From the NCBI RefSeq assembly GCF_963422355.1, contig NC_085105.1, positions 4,672,651 to 4,736,650 of the forward strand: a stretch of DNA of 64,000 nt, in the 5' to 3' direction. Shown piece by piece: positions 59,083 to 64,000 of this stretch. Source of the stretch: Corticium candelabrum (taxonomy: Eukaryota; Porifera; Homoscleromorpha; Homosclerophorida; Plakinidae). Both the position numbers and the translations under genes were made by a program. Within the stretch, counting starts at the first letter, position 1. Each line of letters begins with the position of its first letter. The notes under the pieces are model-generated. The model searched no databases, had not been told where the DNA came from, and worked only from the letters and a program-made list of their open reading frames with translations.

Positions 59083-60579
59083 TCATGTCCATGGATAAAA
59101 TGTGGAATGCATGAGAGTGCCCACTACAGAGAAAGTCACAAAGTACAAACCAACCAAGCAGCGACATAGTTGAGAGTGAGTAAATTCCTTCCCATCCAAA
59201 TCCATTACATGACCAGCAAACCAGTAGAAGCCTGGAGTAGAAGAACAGATAAGTCGAGTGATAACCTAAATAAAAAATTATCACATGACCCACAAAAATT
59301 GTTAACAAAATAGTACAAAGTAACCTGCACGTGCATCGATGTGGTTCCAACTAATAGCAAAAATGCAAGATGAACCACAAATGGAAGAGCAGTCACTGAC
59401 CATACACCCCTGAAACGGACCACCATCACGCTCAGACAATGTGTTGTGATTAATATAAACATGAATACCCATTATAACATTTCTTTCTGATGTGAAAATC
59501 AGGATTAAACTGTCTCTCTAGTGCTGACTTGAAGTAAACAACGACATAAATAGTTGACAGTACAACAACTGGACTTGCCAAGAAAAAATTAGGTAACTGC
59601 TTCAGTTCATAGTATCGAAACAGTCCCACATTCCAGTATTGTTTTTGTATAAATGAGTACATAAGTGGAATATAGTCATAACACCATGGTCTGTCACTTC
59701 CACGGGTGCAGAACTGAAAATATCCATAAACTTGAAATGCGAGGAATGGTAATAACGTAATAAAACATTGAATAGCACATACAAGTATGTGCAAAATCGT
59801 ATTCTTCAGACATTGTCGTTGATTCCATAGCCGGGAAATACATGAATACGCAATAAAGCCACAATTGACAATCCCGTTTGAACGAGCAGCACTGGAGAGT
59901 GCAAAACACAGTGATGATAGCCAAAGTCTTCCAGTCAACAACAGCCACAAACCAACGAATGTGCAGAACGAAAACAAAATTTCAGAGTACATGACAGACA
60001 TAAATACAGATGCTGGACTGACACAAAACAAAATGCTCGATATCATTGCCACTCTTTTCGTTCCACAAACGATATAGACAACGTGATAGAGTGCAACCAC
60101 AGTCAGAACAAACAGACAGAGATTGAGAAGAAACGCTGAAAATAGAATAGACACTCTCAAATTAAAATTGCACAATCGACGGACAGGAAGCGAAACTGAC
60201 TCTTCCAGTACTCGACACAATCCGGGAAGCAACGGGAAAAAAGCCATCGTCTGTTCGTACTGATAGCCTTCTTCGGCAATTGATATAAAATACTCTCCAT
60301 CCCACTTCAAGTTGGCACACAACACAAAAGTGAGAGTGTTGCATACTTTGTAGCTTTCTGAAGTTTGTGTCAGGCATCTTTCAGTTGATGTGTCGTAATC
60401 AGACAATATAGAGCGACCAACAATCTGATAATTAGTGAAAGAAATGTAAATTATGCCTGTTTTAGTGTAGATTGAAATAGACGAGAGACAATTTGTTATA
60501 CCTGAATTAAAATTACGACGAACCTGCTAAGCAAAGATATGAACACAAGCTGAGTTTCATCTCGAAAAGTACTAGCCAT
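59083..60579 (-). CDS. PIGV: PIGV, GPI mannosyltransferase 2, complete, 4 exons
   Basis: Exons on the minus strand: 60579-60502, 60424-59469, 59409-59325, 59265-59083; phases agree, giving about 433 residues. The first exon encodes MASTFRDETQLVFISLLSRF. The second contains the family signature KWDGEYFISIAEEGYQYEQT with MAFFPLLPG, including the acidic residue expected in the lumenal catalytic loop, and later SSAARSNGIVNCGFIAY. The last exons give TSMHVQ, VITRLICSSTPGFYWFAGH and the C-terminus LMHSTFYPWT. There are many hydrophobic segments, as expected for an ER multi-pass enzyme. PIGV adds the second mannose to the GPI anchor precursor; the activity is inferred from family membership. Introns are 56-77 bases. 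The neighbours do not suggest co-regulation. Confidence 0.95.
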
Positions 60580-60911
60580 GTCCCGGATAAACTCGTGTAT
60601 CCGGATCTCCCGGTGCGCAAACAAAAATGAGAGTTGTACAGTACAGTACATGTATTCGCGTTGTAGAATAAGAAAAGGGATGCTTTACTACTGGGCATTA
60701 GAAAGACATACTCGTTGCGACGTTAGCGAAGGTTTACAAGAATAGCAATACATTTCTATTAAATGATTAATTAAAATTTTAAAAGAAATTTTAGAAATGC
60801 GCAAGATTGCTTTGCTTTGTAATTAATTAAGTGCATGTGCTGTAGAAATTTCAAAGTATAGAAGATGTCATGAACACATTTAATCAAATCCAATAGTTAA
60901 TTTTGGGTAAC

Positions 60912-61891
<980 letters not shown>

Positions 61892-62030
61892 GTAACGTAG
61901 CTTGTTTCGTCTTATGCTTTAGTACTCTTGAAAGATCTCAACAGTAGACCCCGCTCTACTTAGCACCGCATAGAACGACAGCTGGTTACTGGCAATGTGC
62001 ACCTAATTAATTACTAAGCTCGTAGTTATA

Positions 62031-62154
62031 CTGTAGTGTATGACACTTAATTAGATTAGACATAGCACTATTTGGTTAGTACGTTAGTGAGCGTTTAGAG
62101 TGTGTAATAACAAGTGAGTCTCTAACTAATCGAGCCTGTGTCCACCGAGCAAAC
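62031..62154 (+). repeat. Possible 5' LTR of a Gypsy-type element
   Basis: A TG...CA segment (TGTAGTGTATGACACTTAAT to GAGCAAACA) ends a few bases before TTGGCGACGAGG, the sequence that commonly follows the LTR in animal Gypsy elements. The 3' LTR is outside the window, so the borders are a guess. Confidence 0.35.
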
Positions 62155-62172
62155 ATAAAATTGGCGACGAGG

Positions 62173-62597
62173 ATGGCGCAGAGCCACACAAAGTATGGAC
62201 ATTTGGAACCACTCCAACCAAGTGACAAGATTGATGAATATCACCAACGCTTTCTGCTCTATTGTACCGCCAACATCGTCGACGCGGACAAAATGAAATC
62301 AATATTCCTCACGACAGTCGGAGGAACAAAGTACTCAATATTATCGAACCTCGTCAGTCCGGCTAAACCACAAGATAAGACCCTCGACGAACTCATCACA
62401 TTGCTGAAGAATCAGTACGAACCGAGGAAGATAGTCATTGCCGAAAGGTTCAAATTTTATAAGAGACAGCAGAAAGAGGGCGAATCAATTGCAAATTACC
62501 TTGCAGAATTGCGCCGCTTAGCAAAAGATTGCGAATTCGCAGACAGCCTGAACACAGCGTTAAGCGATCAATTGGTGTGCGGTCTCCGACATGGAGC
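62173..62597 (+). pseudogene. Gypsy-type retrotransposon gag, cut off by an insertion
   Basis: The frame starts at the ATG in GACGAGGATGGCGCAGAGC and reads without a stop: HLEPLQPSDKIDEYHQRFLL, MKSIFLTTVGGTKYSILSNL, LDELITLLKNQYEPRKIVIA, ERFKFYKRQQKEGESIANYL and AELRRLAKDCEF, as in Gag proteins of Gypsy/Ty3-type elements. It is broken after DQLVCGLRHGA, where GLR(D/N)EA is expected, exactly where the Harbinger left end begins. Protease, reverse transcriptase and integrase are not in the window. Confidence 0.85.
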
Positions 62598-64000
62598 GGT
62601 TTCACACTGGTGGTTAGACCGTGGTAAAGTTCGGTTAAGTTAGGTTACTAAGGTCAGTGTGAAACCAAGTATGGTTAAGTTTGGTTAACTTCGGTTAGAT
62701 CGTGGTTAGAGCGTGGTTAGCGTAACCAACCTCCAGACCATGGTTAGCGTTGGGTTAGACTCGGTTAAGAGATCGCGCTTGCGCAATAGGTCATAGTACT
62801 GTGTACTAGCTAGAAGCCTTGAGAATGCCAACTTCGTTTCGTGGCAATGCGGCTACCTTCTTTCTGCTAATGGTTTCGCGGTTAGACGTTAGGGCTCAGA
62901 AAAGGAGGCGTCAGAGGAGGCTCGTTCGCCGTCGGCAACGAGGGGTCCTTCTCGTTTTACTCTGTTTACTCCAGTGTGTTCTAAAAGTGGTAGCTAGAAT
63001 GCGTCCCACCGGTCGAACATTATGGATCAAACCGAGAGAATCAAGGTGGTGGGACAGAATGCTTGCGGAAGCATCAGATACTGATTGGAGAGAGAATTTC
63101 AGGATGTCAAGAGGAACTTTCATGAGGTTTGGATATTGTTCTAGAATAGCTAGTTAACTGATAACCTCAATTTCTTCTATTGTGTGTAGTCTGTGCAATG
63201 ATATACGACATCTGATCACGAAGAAGTCCACCCACTTGAGAGTCCCTATATCGCCAGAGAAGAGACTAGCCTTGACTTTATACAGGTTGGCTGGCAGTGA
63301 ATATTATAGGACTGTCTCAAACTTGTTTGGCGTTGGTGTGTCAACTGCTAGCACTATTTCCAATGAAGTATGTCAGGCAATCGTTTCCCACTTGAGTGGT
63401 CAGTATGTCCAGATGCCACAAGGAGATCGCTTGAAGAAAGTCATTGAACGGTTCAGAAATATTGGTCATGGGTTCCCTCAAATTGGTGGAGCAGTAGATG
63501 GGTCACACATACCTATTAAAAGTCCACCTCTCAATCCAGCCTGTTATATCAATCGTAAAGGGTTTCACTCAATTATACTTCAAGCTGTGGTAGATTCATT
63601 TCTTTACTTCAACGATATCTGTATTGGCTGGCCAGGACGAGTCCACGATGCTCGTGTTCTTGCTAACAGTCACCTCTTTGCAGTTGCTGAACGTGCTGGA
63701 ACAGCCTTTCCTGGAAGTGAGACTGTTGTCTGTAATGGTGCTCGAATACCTGTTTTAATTCTGGGAGATCCAGCCTACCCTTTGAAAAGTTGGCTAATGA
63801 AAGCATATCCCGAGAGCGCCAATATGAGGGAGTCTGAAAAAAGTTTCAACTACAAACTGAGTTGTGCTCGAATCGCAGTGGAAAGGGCATTTGGGCTACT
63901 CAAAGGTAGGTGGCGAATTCTGTTAAATCAGCAAGAGACTGACATCAACAACGTTCAAGTAGTCGTTATTGCTTGCTGTACCTTACATAACTATTGTTTG
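62598..64000 (+). mobile_element. PIF/Harbinger transposon inserted in the gag gene, runs off the window
   Basis: The 5' end has GGTTTCACACTG (62598-62609) and its inverse CAGTGTGAAACC (62655-62666), then a run of GGTTAG-type subterminal repeats (62610-62770), followed by the transposase gene. The right end lies beyond the window, so the terminal repeats and the three-base target duplication cannot be checked. The disrupted gag frame sets the left boundary. Confidence 0.75.
62825..64000 (+). CDS. Harbinger-type (HARBI1-like) DDE transposase, intact, C-terminus outside window
   Basis: Two exons, 62825-63126 and 63190 onward; the GT/AG intron of 63 bases restores the frame (TFM-S-LCNDIRHLI). 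No stop occurs to the window edge. The N-terminal part is basic; a helix-turn-helix part follows (PISPEKRLALTLYRLAGSEY, FGVGVSTASTISNEV). The catalytic core has VDGSHIPIKSP (first Asp), GWPGRVHDARVLANS (second Asp) and ARIAVERAFGLLKGRWRIL (Glu). ILGDPAYPLKSWLMKAYP and CCTLHNYC are also family-typical. The protein would cut and paste the element from the nucleus, usually with a Myb-like partner that is not visible here. The unbroken frame and spliceable intron suggest a recent insertion. Confidence 0.9.

Noticed and set aside
62031-62172. A confident LTR and primer-binding-site call
   Set aside because: Only one LTR would be in the window, so its start cannot be verified; given only as a low-confidence feature.

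Overview
This is a eukaryotic, almost certainly invertebrate animal, chromosome segment. The DNA is AT-rich. Genes have many exons, introns are mostly about 55-70 bases, and a few introns of several kilobases are packed with transposable-element debris. The gene set (TMCO3, NUFIP1, CEP164, two annexins, PIGV) is typical of metazoans. The small introns, many DNA transposons and a secreted agarase/beta-galactosidase-like enzyme would suit a sponge or another early-branching marine invertebrate, but the species cannot be fixed from the sequence. Gene models were built by hand: each exon was chosen because GT/AG splice sites, codon phase and protein similarity agree. Family assignments come from recall of family motifs, not from a database search.

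Layout. 269-9675 (minus): complete TMCO3-like cation/proton exchanger, 10 exons, with two 3-kb introns full of LINE fragments. 9776-14940 (plus): NUFIP1-like snoRNP assembly factor, starting 100 bases from the TMCO3 start codon (divergent pair). 15646-41324 (plus): CEP164-like centriole distal-appendage protein, about 28 exons, with three large introns holding a pogo relic, a SINE triplet, several inverted-repeat elements and microsatellites. 41325-44595: intergenic. 44596-47235 and 48515-53415 (plus): tandem annexin genes with matching exon lengths in every exon except the last, which differs by one codon. The second has an intron swollen by two inverted-repeat elements. 53948-56049 (plus): secreted glycoside hydrolase with an N-terminal DUF5648-like part. 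56380-58200: two decayed LINE copies. 59083-60579 (minus): complete PIGV (GPI mannosyltransferase 2). 60912-61891: hAT-like element with its ends. 62031-64000: a Gypsy-type LTR retrotransposon gag gene broken by a PIF/Harbinger transposon whose transposase frame is open to the window edge.

The host genes are unrelated housekeeping or cell-biology genes and do not form a pathway. The distinctive content is the transposon landscape: a chain of LINE 3' ends each finishing in an (ACAG)n tail, elements with recognisable target-site duplications (an 11-base one and a TTAA), long foldback elements, and a nested Gypsy/Harbinger insertion at the right edge. I found no rRNA, tRNA gene, CRISPR array or bacterial-type operon.
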